This document shows positions 1 through 6,733 of a DNA stretch of 6,733 nt, one piece after another; the first letter of the stretch is position 1, and every line of letters begins with the position of its first letter. Where the stretch lies: positions 1 through 6,733 of the forward strand of contig NATI01000075.1 of NCBI GenBank assembly GCA_002085265.1. Reading direction: 5' to 3'. The DNA comes from Candidatus Omnitrophica bacterium 4484_49 (GTDB taxonomy: Bacteria > Omnitrophota > Gorgyraeia > Kaelpiales > Kaelpiaceae). The notes beneath the pieces are model-generated. The model worked only from the letters and a program-made list of their open reading frames with translations. It was not told the origin of the DNA and searched no databases. Position numbers and translations under genes: made by a program.

Positions 1-414
1 GAGATGCTTTTTTATGGACGGGGAGCAGGTAAGAATCCTACCACCTCGACATTGGTATCTGACCTTGTGGAGTTGGCTCGGTTTTATAATAATGATAATA
101 GAGTATTTTTGGGATACTATATGAATCCCAGAATAGAGGGATTGGTGGATATAGATGAGATTTCTTCTCGCTATTACATTAGATTTATGGCTGTGGATAA
201 ACCCGGAGTGTTAGCCAGGATATCTGGAATACTGGGTAAATACAATATAAGTATTGCCAGTGTTACCCAGAAGGAACGTAGAAAAGCCAGGTCCGTTCCT
301 ATTGTGATGATGACTCACGAGGCTAAAGAAAGTAATATGAAAAAGGCACTATCTGAAATTAAAAAACTGGATATAATTACCGCCATACCGGTTTCTATAA
401 GGGTAGAAGAATAA
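1..414 (+). CDS. hom: Homoserine dehydrogenase, C-terminal part with ACT domain (5' end outside the window)
   Basis: Homoserine dehydrogenase reduces aspartate semialdehyde to homoserine with NAD(P)H, in the cytoplasm, on the way to threonine and methionine. What is visible is the end of the catalytic region, with the signature FYGRGAGKNPTTSTLVSDL (bases 10-66; family consensus GRGAG-x-PT-x-S-x-V-x-D). This is followed from about base 172 by an ACT domain (RFMAVDKPGVLARISGILG..NISIASV), the usual allosteric threonine-sensing module. The frame is open to base 1 (GAG before the ATG at 4), so that ATG is an internal methionine and the gene begins upstream. Full-length family members have about 430 residues, so roughly two thirds is missing. 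The stop codon overlaps the next start (TAATG), which couples it to thrC. Feedback inhibition by threonine is inferred from the ACT domain only. Confidence 0.95.
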   Translation, partial: EMLFYGRGAGKNPTTSTLVSDLVELARFYNNDNRVFLGYYMNPRIEGLVDIDEISSRYYIRFMAVDKPGVLARISGILGKYNISIASVTQKERRKARSVPIVMMTHEAKESNMKKALSEIKKLDIITAIPVSIRVEE

Positions 415-1472
415 TGTGGAGAGGGGTTATTCATCATTATAAGCAATATCTTCCAGTAACTGAAAATACCCCCATAATTACTTTGCAGGAAGGGAATACT
501 CCTTTAATCTATTCTGAATATTTATCTCAGCAGTTAGGTTCAGGGTTTTCAGTATACCTTAAATTTGAAGGCGCCAATCCCACCGGTTCTTTTAAAGATA
601 GAGGAATGACCATGGCTGTATCCAAGGCAGTGGAAGAGGGTTCTCAGGCAGTTATCTGTGCATCTACGGGAAATACCTCTGCTTCTGCTGCTGCTTATGC
701 TGCCAGGGCTAATTTAAAATGTGCGGTTCTCATTCCCAAGGGCGCAATTGCCATGGGTAAACTGGTTCAGGCTTTATCCCATGGAGCGATTGTAATAGCA
801 GTTGATGGGAACTTTGACATCTGCTTGAATCTGGTCAGAGAGATAACCCAGAAATATCCCATAACTCTGGTAAATTCTATAAATCCCTATCGCATAGAAG
901 GACAGAAGACAGGAGCATTTGAAATCTGTGATGTCTTGGGGGATGCCCCTGATTTTCATCTCATGCCGGTGGGAAATGCCGGTAATATCACCGCTTACTG
1001 GAAGGGTTATAAGCAGTATTACGAGTTAAAAAAAATCACCAGATTGCCAAAGATGATTGGTTTTCAGGCAGAAGGTGCTGCTCCCATTGTTCGTGGCCAT
1101 CCTGTTGAAAATCCTCAGACAATAGCCACTGCTATCAGAATCGGAAATCCAGCTTCCTGGAAGAAGGCAGTTAAAGCCCGTGATGAGTCAGGAGGTTTAA
1201 TTACCACTGTCAGTGACGATGAGATTGTTTCTGCCTATAAATTGCTTCCGGCAAAAGAGGGAATATTTGTGGAGCCAGCATCAGCAGCCTCGGTTGCTGG
1301 ATTGTTGAAATTAAAAACACAGGGGTTTTTCTCTCAGTATAAAGGTGGTAAAATTGTGTGTATCCTTACCGGTCATGGTTTGAAAGACCCTGACCTGGCT
1401 ATTAAGGTGGCAAATGAGCCAGTTTATGTTCAGCCGGATTTAGACCAGATAGTTAAAATTATAGGAATTTAA
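414..1472 (+). CDS. thrC: Threonine synthase (PLP-dependent)
   Basis: This enzyme converts O-phosphohomoserine to threonine and phosphate, the last step of threonine synthesis, in the cytoplasm. The 352-residue protein is the normal length for the short bacterial/archaeal class. It has the fold-type II PLP layout: EGNTPL at 26-31; NPTGSFKDRGM at 55-65 with K61 as the expected Schiff-base lysine; STGNTSASAAAYAAR from 84; the glycine-rich phosphate-binding loop GNAGN at 187-191; and the C-terminal LTGHGLKD with T319 in the place of the conserved residue that contacts the PLP ring. Threonine dehydratase is the main alternative, but the start of the protein (WRGVIHHYKQYLPV) and the GHGLKD end fit threonine synthase, as does the hom neighbour. 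The start ATG overlaps the hom stop codon by one base. The RBS is weak (GGGTAGAAGA), so translation probably depends on coupling to hom. Confidence 0.96.
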   Translation: MWRGVIHHYKQYLPVTENTPIITLQEGNTPLIYSEYLSQQLGSGFSVYLKFEGANPTGSFKDRGMTMAVSKAVEEGSQAVICASTGNTSASAAAYAARANLKCAVLIPKGAIAMGKLVQALSHGAIVIAVDGNFDICLNLVREITQKYPITLVNSINPYRIEGQKTGAFEICDVLGDAPDFHLMPVGNAGNITAYWKGYKQYYELKKITRLPKMIGFQAEGAAPIVRGHPVENPQTIATAIRIGNPASWKKAVKARDESGGLITTVSDDEIVSAYKLLPAKEGIFVEPASAASVAGLLKLKTQGFFSQYKGGKIVCILTGHGLKDPDLAIKVANEPVYVQPDLDQIVKIIGI

Positions 1473-1480
1473 AGGAGGTG
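1471..1480 (+). promoter_or_regulatory. Strong Shine-Dalgarno site of recA
   Basis: AAAGGAGGTG is an almost perfect complement of the 16S rRNA 3' end. It overlaps the last two bases of the thrC stop codon and ends 6 bases before the ATG at 1487. It decides the recA start: the GTG at 1478 lies inside this site and so cannot be the initiation codon. Confidence 0.9.
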
Positions 1481-1486
1481 GAAGAA

Positions 1487-2512
1487 ATGGCTAAAATAGA
1501 AAATAAGGAAGAAAAGAAGATTGATTCTGGTAAGTTAAAAGCGTTAGAAGTAGCATTAACTCAAATAGAAAAGGAATTCGGTAAAGGCTCCATAATGCGT
1601 CTGGGGCAGGCGACCAAACTTGATGTCCCTTTTATCCCTACCGGAGCCCTCACTCTGGATATAGCACTGGGGATAGGGGGAGTGCCTCGGGGAAGAGTAG
1701 TGGAAATATTCGGTCCCGAATCCAGTGGTAAAACGACTCTGGCTTTAAGCATAGTTGCTCAGGCACAGAAAGCAGGGGGAATTGCAGCATTTATAGATGC
1801 TGAACACGCTCTTGACCCCGGTTATGCTAAGAAACTGGGAGTGAATTTAGATGAACTGTTGATCTCTCAACCAGATACTGGAGAGCAGGCTTTGGAAATT
1901 GCCGAGCATCTTGTTCGTTCCAACGCTGTTGATGTTATAATTATTGATTCCGTGGCTGCTCTTGTCCCCCGGTCAGAAATCGAGGGAGATATGGGAGATC
2001 AGTTTGTGGGACTTCAGGCCAGGCTTATGTCGCAGGCAATGCGGAAATTAACTGCAGCCATAAGCAAATCCAAGACCTGTGCCATATTTATAAACCAGAT
2101 CAGAGAAAAAATCGGGGTTATGTTTGGAAATCCCGAAACCACCCCTGGGGGTAGAGCTCTAAAGTTTTATTCTTCGGTAAGAATAGACCTCAGGAAAATA
2201 GGTAATATAACTTCCGGAGATAGGATAATTGGTACCAGGGTAAGGGCAAAGGTGGTGAAAAATAAAGTGGCTCCTCCATTTAAACAGGCAGAATTTGATA
2301 TTCTCTATGACGAGGGCATTTCCTATGAAGGGGCTATTTTAGATTTGGGAATAAATCTGGGGATAATTTCCAAATCTGGTGCCTGGATTTCCTATGGAGA
2401 TACCAAACTGGGACAGGGCAAAGATAATGCCCGTCAATATTTAAAATCCAATCCTCAATTGTGCAAAGAGATAGAGAAAAAGGTCAGAGAGAAAATGGAG
2501 GTGCAAAAGTGA
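1487..2512 (+). CDS. recA: RecA recombinase
   Basis: RecA is the ATP-dependent strand-exchange protein of homologous recombination and, where LexA exists, the co-protease that triggers the SOS response. The chosen start is ATG 1487 (341 residues, family range about 340-355). An in-frame GTG at 1478 would add three residues but lies within the Shine-Dalgarno sequence. Visible features are: the N-terminal polymerisation helix with LEVALTQIEKEFGKGSIM (about 20-37); Walker A GPESSGKTT at 76-84; the catalytic glutamate in DAEHALDP (E106); Walker B DVIIIDSVAAL (149-159); loop L1 with RSEIEGDMGD (162-171); loop L2 with NQIREKIGVMFGNPETTPGG; and ALKFYSSVRIDLRKIG. The C-terminal domain is complete. 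L1 is followed by QFVG where SHMG or SHVG is the common form. The last codons overlap the htrA start (GTGA). No LexA-type operator (GAACN4GTTC-like or CTGTN8ACAG-like) was noticed in front of it. Confidence 0.98.
   Translation: MAKIENKEEKKIDSGKLKALEVALTQIEKEFGKGSIMRLGQATKLDVPFIPTGALTLDIALGIGGVPRGRVVEIFGPESSGKTTLALSIVAQAQKAGGIAAFIDAEHALDPGYAKKLGVNLDELLISQPDTGEQALEIAEHLVRSNAVDVIIIDSVAALVPRSEIEGDMGDQFVGLQARLMSQAMRKLTAAISKSKTCAIFINQIREKIGVMFGNPETTPGGRALKFYSSVRIDLRKIGNITSGDRIIGTRVRAKVVKNKVAPPFKQAEFDILYDEGISYEGAILDLGINLGIISKSGAWISYGDTKLGQGKDNARQYLKSNPQLCKEIEKKVREKMEVQK
2497..2503 (+). promoter_or_regulatory. Shine-Dalgarno site of the htrA gene, inside recA
   Basis: GGAGGTG lies within the last codons of recA, 5 bases before the GTG at 2509. 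It supports GTG 2509 as the protease start rather than the upstream in-frame GTG at 2461, which would put a charged, non-signal stretch (RDREKGQREN) in front of the hydrophobic segment. Confidence 0.8.
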
Positions 2513-3990
2513 AGGTTTACAGAATATTTCTGGCTCTTACTCTGTTAGTTGCCGGTATATTTCTGGGTGTGGCTTTAATTATAAGACTCAATATGGATAC
2601 TTCAGTGGCTGCCCTGAATGGGGAGAATACTGATACACCTTCTGTAAGTGGTGGTTCTCTGGCATCGTTAGAAGATGCATTTGTGAGGGTGGCTGAAAAG
2701 GTAAGCCCGGCAGTTGTCAGTATCGTTACTGAACGAACTGAAACAGTGGGAGGAGTTCTGTTTTCACCGTTTGAAGGAGATGAATTCTTTGACAAATTTT
2801 TCCGGGACTTTTTCGGAGAAGTGCCCAAAAGGAAATTTCGCTCTATGGGATTGGGTTCCGGGATCATCGTTGACCCTAAAGGTTATATTGTGACCAATGA
2901 GCATGTAATTCACAATGCGGACAAAATCATGGTGACGCTTCCAGACGGAAGGGAATTTAAAGCAAAACTAATAGGTAAAGATTACCGTTCCGATATTGCT
3001 GTTTTGAAAATAAATGCCCAGAATCTTCCTTATGCGGTTCTGGGTGATTCTGATAAGGTAAAAATTGGGCAATGGGCAATTGCTATTGGTAATCCTTTTG
3101 GATTTGCAGTCCACAGCCCCAAACCCACAGTTACGGTAGGAGTTATAAGTGCTCTTCATCGTCAACTTCCAGCCACTGAATATCGTGAAAGAATCTATAC
3201 TGATTTGATTCAAACCGATGCCGCCATAAATCCTGGGAATAGTGGAGGACCGCTTGTGAATTTAAGGGGTGAGGTGATTGGAATAAATGTAGCTATTTAT
3301 ACCACCTCGGGTGGATATCAGGGAGTGGGTTTTGCCATTCCTTCCAATCAGGCAAAGTATATCATGGATAAGTTAATCAGGGGTGAAGAAGTCACTTATG
3401 GCTGGTTGGGAGTCAAAGTGCAGGATTTAAATCAGGAACTGGCTGAGTATTTTGGTATTTCTGATCAGAAAGGAGCACTGGTTGCCAAGGTATTAAAGGG
3501 CAGTCCTGCTCAGAAAGCAGGATTAAAAGAAGGAGATGTGATAAGAAAGTTTAATGGTCAGGAAGTTGAAAATACATCTGACCTTGTGAATAAAGTTGCG
3601 CATACGGAAGCAGGTAAAACTGCAGAGATAGAAGTTATCCGTAACAAAAAGCCACTGACTCTGAAAGTGAAGATTGGCAAGCGTCCATTGAACCTTGCTG
3701 AGGCTGAAACTGCAGGAGAATATTCCTGGAGGGGGATAACTGTAAGCGATCTCAGTGAAGATCTTCGTAAGAAATTCAGGATAGAAGAGGAACAGGGAGT
3801 GGTTGTTGTTGATGTTAAAGAAGACAGCGCGGCGTGGTCAGCAGGAATAAAAGTAGGAGACGTCATTTCGGAGATAAACCACAAACTCATAACCGATGTG
3901 GATGATTTTGAAAAGGTCACTCAGGGAATTAAAGGAAAGGCACTGGTCAGAACTCAGAGAGGATACTTTTTGATTTCCCCTGAGGGGTAA
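2509..3990 (+). CDS. HtrA/DegP/DegQ-family serine protease with two PDZ domains
   Basis: This is an envelope quality-control protease that degrades or refolds damaged exported proteins. The GTG start at 2509 gives 493 residues. It begins with MKVYR and a hydrophobic segment (about residues 6-26, FLALTLLVAGIFLGVALII), which is a signal peptide or membrane anchor. A cleavage site near SVAAL (about 32-36) is possible but not clear, so periplasmic and anchored forms both remain open. The trypsin-like domain carries the triad H132 (TNEHVI), D162 (SDIAVLK) and S245 (GNSGGP). PDZ1 spans about 298-393 (GWLGVKVQDL..GSPAQKAGLKEGDVI) and PDZ2 about 405-493 (WRGITVSDL..SAAWSAGIKVGDVI). This is the DegP/DegQ plan rather than the one-PDZ DegS plan. 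A short insertion (VHSPKP) sits between GNPFGF and TVTVGVISAL. It overlaps recA by 4 bases and touches recX with no gap, so it is part of this operon. The family is certain; DegP versus DegQ is not decidable here. Confidence 0.95.
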   Translation: MKVYRIFLALTLLVAGIFLGVALIIRLNMDTSVAALNGENTDTPSVSGGSLASLEDAFVRVAEKVSPAVVSIVTERTETVGGVLFSPFEGDEFFDKFFRDFFGEVPKRKFRSMGLGSGIIVDPKGYIVTNEHVIHNADKIMVTLPDGREFKAKLIGKDYRSDIAVLKINAQNLPYAVLGDSDKVKIGQWAIAIGNPFGFAVHSPKPTVTVGVISALHRQLPATEYRERIYTDLIQTDAAINPGNSGGPLVNLRGEVIGINVAIYTTSGGYQGVGFAIPSNQAKYIMDKLIRGEEVTYGWLGVKVQDLNQELAEYFGISDQKGALVAKVLKGSPAQKAGLKEGDVIRKFNGQEVENTSDLVNKVAHTEAGKTAEIEVIRNKKPLTLKVKIGKRPLNLAEAETAGEYSWRGITVSDLSEDLRKKFRIEEEQGVVVVDVKEDSAAWSAGIKVGDVISEINHKLITDVDDFEKVTQGIKGKALVRTQRGYFLISPEG

Positions 3991-4449
3991 ATGGATGCTT
4001 TCAAATACGCTAACATTTTACTCAGATACCGTCCCCGTTCTTATAAAGAGTTAGTCCAGAGATTGGAAAAAAAAGGGTACAGGGGTGAGGAGATAGAGAA
4101 TACGATGCAGAAGTTAGGAGAGAGCGGGCTTGTAGATGATCGGGAGTTCTGTAAGTTCTGGATAAATTATAGATTGAATTATAATCCCAGAAGCAGAAAA
4201 TTTCTGGAGATGGAATTGAAAAGGAAAGGTGTGGATGAGGAGATAATTTCTGAAGTTCTCTCTCAAATTCCAGACTTTAAGGAACGAGATATAATTTCCG
4301 AACTTGTGGAACACAGGATGAGGTCCCTGAGAGGAGTAAAGGACCCTGTAGTTAAAAGACGTAGAATTTATACTTATCTGGCGAGAAGAGGATTCAGTTA
4401 CTCCCAGATAAGAGAGGCAGTTTCGCAAGCGATGAGAAATGGAAAATGA
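3991..4449 (+). CDS. recX: RecX, regulator of RecA
   Basis: RecX binds the RecA filament and in most species studied limits its growth and activity. The 152-residue product is within the usual size (about 150-270). The N-terminal part carries the family signature: LLRYRPRSYKELVQRLEKKGY (about 11-31), then IENTMQKLGESGLVDDREFCKFWINYR (about 36-62). It continues as the charged helical repeats typical of RecX (ELKRKGVDEEIISEVL, and YTYLARRGFSYSQIREAV near the end). ATG 3991 follows the htrA stop directly (TAAATG). GAGGGG at 3982-3987 is the only RBS-like sequence and is rather close to the start, which suggests coupling to htrA. The stop overlaps the alaS start (ATGA). The position two genes after recA, in the same transcript direction, supports the call. 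Confidence 0.93.
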   Translation: MDAFKYANILLRYRPRSYKELVQRLEKKGYRGEEIENTMQKLGESGLVDDREFCKFWINYRLNYNPRSRKFLEMELKRKGVDEEIISEVLSQIPDFKERDIISELVEHRMRSLRGVKDPVVKRRRIYTYLARRGFSYSQIREAVSQAMRNGK

Positions 4450-4973
4450 AAACAGATGATGTGAGGGCAAAATTTCTGGATTTCTTCCGAAGCAAGGCAC
4501 ACAAGGTATTTCCCAGTGACTCCTTAGTGCCTAAAGATGACCCTACAGTTCTTTTTACCTCCGCAGGGATGAATCAGTTCAAACCCTATTTCCTGGGGAT
4601 GCGGAAGGATGTGAGTCGAGCATGTTCCTGCCAGAAATGTTTGAGAACTGATGACCTGGAAAAAGTGGGTAAAACTCCTGCCCACCATACCTTCTTTGAG
4701 ATGCTGGGGAATTTTTCTTTTGGTGACTATTTCAAGCAAGAGGCAATAGTATGGGCATGGGAATTTGTAACCGAGGTTTTGAAAATACCTCCTGAAAAAA
4801 TCTGGGTGTCGGTGTATAAGGATGATAAAGAAGCCTATGAAGTCTGGAAAGATAAGGTAAAATTTCCTGAGGATAGAATTCCCCGGCCTGTGACTGTGGA
4901 AGATTTGTTGAAGTCTGGAATCTGGTTTTCACCCAGTACAACCGAAGAGAAAAACAGGGTAAGCCAGTTTTAG
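4446..4973 (+). pseudogene. alaS: Alanyl-tRNA synthetase, 5' fragment (frame lost after codon 145)
   Basis: AlaRS charges tRNA-Ala with alanine in the cytoplasm. Residues 1-145 are a normal AlaRS N-terminus: VRAKFLDFFRSKAHKVFPS; DDPTVLFTSAGMNQFKPYFLG (32-51); CQKCLRTDDLEKVGKTPAHHTFFEMLGNFSFGDYF (62-96), which holds class II motif 2; and the IPPEKIWVSVYKDDKEAYEVW region ending FPEDRI. Residues 146-175 (from PRPVTVED to the stop at 4971-4973) do not resemble AlaRS. They are the wrong-frame reading of the downstream CDCGRFVEVWNLVF region. The real coding sequence therefore breaks at about base 4880. The piece lacks motif 3 and could not work alone. The start ATG overlaps the recX stop (ATGA); the RBS is weak (GAGAAATGG). 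The gene may be intact in the organism if the break is a sequencing, cloning or assembly deletion. Confidence 0.9.
4876..4886. other. Deletion junction inside alaS, with an EcoRI hexamer
   Basis: Upstream, AlaRS codons begin at positions divisible by 3 and make sense to the ATT at 4878-4880 (FPEDRI). Downstream, codons begin at positions leaving remainder 2 and make sense from about 4880 (SPACDCGRFVEVW). A TAG in the downstream frame at 4874-4876 bounds the join on the left. The two parts meet within about 10 bases, yet some 35-45 residues of the family alignment lie between them, so about 100-135 bases are missing, of a number congruent to 1 modulo 3. GAATTC is at 4876-4881. Confidence 0.8.
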
Positions 4974-6733
4974 AGCCGTTGCCCAGTAAAAATATTGATA
5001 CCGGAATGGGGCTGGAGAGAATTGCTTCTGTAATGCAAGGTGTAATGACCAATTTTGAGATAGATATATTCAGACCAATAGTGAATGAAATTCATGCTCT
5101 CTGTAAAAACAGAACCAATAAGGATAGATTTCATATTAATGCTATTGCTGACCATGTGCGAGCAATAACATTTGCAATAGGAGATGGTGTTTATCCCTCT
5201 AATGAAGACCGGGGATATGTGATTAGAAAAATTATCAGGAAAGCAAGCTGGCACGGATATAAACTGGGTATTAAGGAAGAATTTCTATACAGAATAGTTC
5301 CGGTGGTGGTAAATGTTATGAAATCTGCCTATCCTGAACTGGAGAAGAAGAGAGAAAATATTGCTCAGATCATTAAAGCAGAGGAGGAGAGATTTCTCAA
5401 TACCTTGGAGACAGGGATCTTAAAGATAGAAAGTGCTATTCATGAAGTGAAATCCCAGAACATAAAGTTGATCCCTGGAGATAAGGTATTTCAACTGTAT
5501 GATACTTATGGTTTCCCCTACGAACTTACGAAGGAAATAGCGGAGGAGAAAGGCATTGTTGTTGATGAGCAGGGTTTTAAAACTTGTCTGGATAAACAGC
5601 GTCAGCGGTCCAAGGAGATGAGTCACCTCAAGCAGGAGATTTTCAGTGCCCATAAAATTATTTTAAATTTGCCGCAGACAGAGTTTATAGGATATGAACA
5701 ACTGGAATCGGAAGAGGAAGTTGTGGAAATTCTGGATGAAAATCTTTCTACCACAATTGAAAGTTTAGACAAAGATCAACGGGGAGTTGTGGTATTTAAA
5801 AAAACACCATTTTACGGAGAGTCAGGAGGACAGGTTGGTGATCGGGGGGTAATATACAATTCCGATTTTAAGGGTGAAGTTTATGATGCCAAACTGAATG
5901 AAGATAGAATCCTTCATTATATTCAGGTAATAAAGGGAACTGTAAAAAAAGGAGATAGAGTAAAACTGGAGGTGGATAAGGAAAAAAGATTGGACACTGC
6001 CAGAAATCATACTGCCACTCATCTACTTCATTATGCTTTACGAAAAGTTCTGGGAGAACATGTGGAACAGGCAGGTTCTTATGTGTGGTGGGAGGGATTT
6101 CGTTTTGACTTTACTCATTTTAAAGCTGTTAGTGAGCAGGAATTAAAGTGGATTGAAGAACTGGTTAATCTCTGTGTTATAAACAATGACCCTGTAAAAG
6201 TTAGGGTTATTCCATTTGAACAGGCAAAAAAAGAAGGCGTCCTGGCATTATTTACTGAGAAATATAAGGAGATAGTGAGGGTGATAGAAATTGGAGATTA
6301 CAGTAAGGAGTTGTGTGGAGGTACACATCTTAAATCTACAGGCCAGATCGGGCTTTTTAAAATAAATTCCGAATCAGCAGTAGCCAGTGGTATAAGGAGG
6401 ATAGAAGCGGTAACGGGCCGGGTAGCCTACAATTATATTCGAGAGCAGGAGGAGATACTTCAGGAACTATTGGTAACTTTAAAAACGGATAAATCACGAG
6501 TGATTGAGCAGTTAAAAAACTTACTGGCAAAGGTGAAGGATATGGAATCACAGTTAATGAAATATAAATTGCAGGAACTGGATTCTCAGGCAGAGAAACT
6601 ACTTAAGGAGGCTCAGGAGGTTAAGGGAGTTAAGTATTTATTCCGGGAGATGAATGATGACCCTAAATTTCTGGGTTTTCTAGTGGATAAACTGAAAGAA
6701 AAAGGGAAGAGACAAACAGCGGTAGTATTATTT
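4877..6733 (+). pseudogene. alaS: Alanyl-tRNA synthetase, 3' fragment (runs past the window end)
   Basis: This frame is open for 619 codons to the last base, with no stop. It continues the interrupted gene after the deletion. In order it shows: ACDCGRFVEVWNLVFTQYNR just after the junction; class II motif 3 in NIDTGMGLERIASVMQG (4991-5041); the tRNA-binding middle domain (AIADHVRAITFAI, YPSNEDRGYVIRKIIRKA); LYDTYGFP (5495-5518); the editing domain, opening with TPFYGESGGQVGD (5804-5842), with the zinc/catalytic motifs HTATH (6008-6022) and CGGTH (6314-6328); a coiled coil at about 6440-6630; and the start of the C-terminal DHHA1/C-Ala domain. Roughly 75-80 residues of the usual 870-880 lie beyond the window. 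The first in-frame ATG is 5006, but no Shine-Dalgarno precedes it and starting there would split motif 3. An automatic annotation may nevertheless report a CDS from there. All editing residues are kept and codon use matches the 5' part, so the damage looks recent or artificial. Confidence 0.9.

Noticed and set aside
1430..1466. Possible recA promoter with TAAAAT at 1454-1459 as -10
   Set aside because: No -35 resembling TTGACA is found 16-18 bases upstream, and AT-rich hexamers are common in this DNA.
1478..1486. GTG start for recA, giving three extra residues
   Set aside because: The codon is inside the Shine-Dalgarno sequence AAAGGAGGTG; the ATG at 1487 has ideal spacing and gives the typical M-A-K RecA start.
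2461..2508. Upstream GTG start for the htrA gene
   Set aside because: It would put 16 mostly polar and charged residues before the signal segment and has no ribosome binding site; GTG 2509 has GGAGGTG at 5 bases.
2517..2867. Minus-strand open frames such as 2517-2867, 3558-3920 and 4114-4500
   Set aside because: They lie opposite well-supported genes, show no recognisable domain and have no ribosome binding site I could support.
4881..4973. Residues 146-175 of the first alaS frame as a genuine novel C-terminus
   Set aside because: The same bases read in the downstream frame give the conserved AlaRS sequence CDCGRFVEVWNLVFTQYNR, so the first-frame reading is a shadow.
4446..6733. A natural two-subunit (split) AlaRS, as known in Nanoarchaeum
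   Set aside because: The two parts together still lack an essential active-site segment, and the second has no proper start; motif 3 lies right at the first ATG.

Overview
The window is a densely packed, single-direction bacterial operon fragment of moderate G+C (roughly 40-45% by eye). Six genes lie on the + strand with almost no intergenic DNA: hom (3' end), thrC, recA, an htrA/degQ-type protease gene, recX and alaS (5' part). No RNA genes, mobile elements, CRISPR arrays, long repeats or terminators are visible. No stretch above about 15 bases lacks a gene.

Layout. Bases 1-414 encode the C-terminal end of homoserine dehydrogenase with its ACT domain. Bases 414-1472 encode threonine synthase, so these two form a threonine-pathway pair. 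recA (1487-2512) follows after 14 bases and has a near-perfect ribosome binding site. A periplasmic or membrane-anchored HtrA serine protease with two PDZ domains (2509-3990) overlaps the end of recA by 4 bases. recX (3991-4449) starts directly after the htrA stop codon. alaS starts 4 bases inside recX and runs off the window end.

The junctions are TAATG, GTGA, TAAATG and ATGA. They suggest one polycistronic unit with translational coupling. recA-recX-alaS is a familiar bacterial order. The htrA gene between recA and its regulator recX, and the threonine genes in front, are the less usual parts.

The main anomaly is in alaS. The first 145 codons are good AlaRS and then the frame is lost near base 4880. 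From about 4877 to the window end, AlaRS continues uninterrupted in another frame. The roughly 35-45 residues expected between the two pieces, including the near-invariant NFW and GPCGPC(S/T)EI motifs, are absent. This is an internal deletion of a length congruent to 1 modulo 3, not a simple one-base frameshift. AlaRS is essential, so a sequencing, cloning or assembly deletion is at least as likely as a real mutation. An EcoRI hexamer (GAATTC) sits exactly at the junction.

Organism. The proteins are ordinary bacterial ones. From memory, the RecA and HtrA resemble those of deep-branching uncultured phyla such as Omnitrophota, Aerophobota or Atribacterota, but I cannot settle this without a search. 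I did not find a previously undescribed system here.
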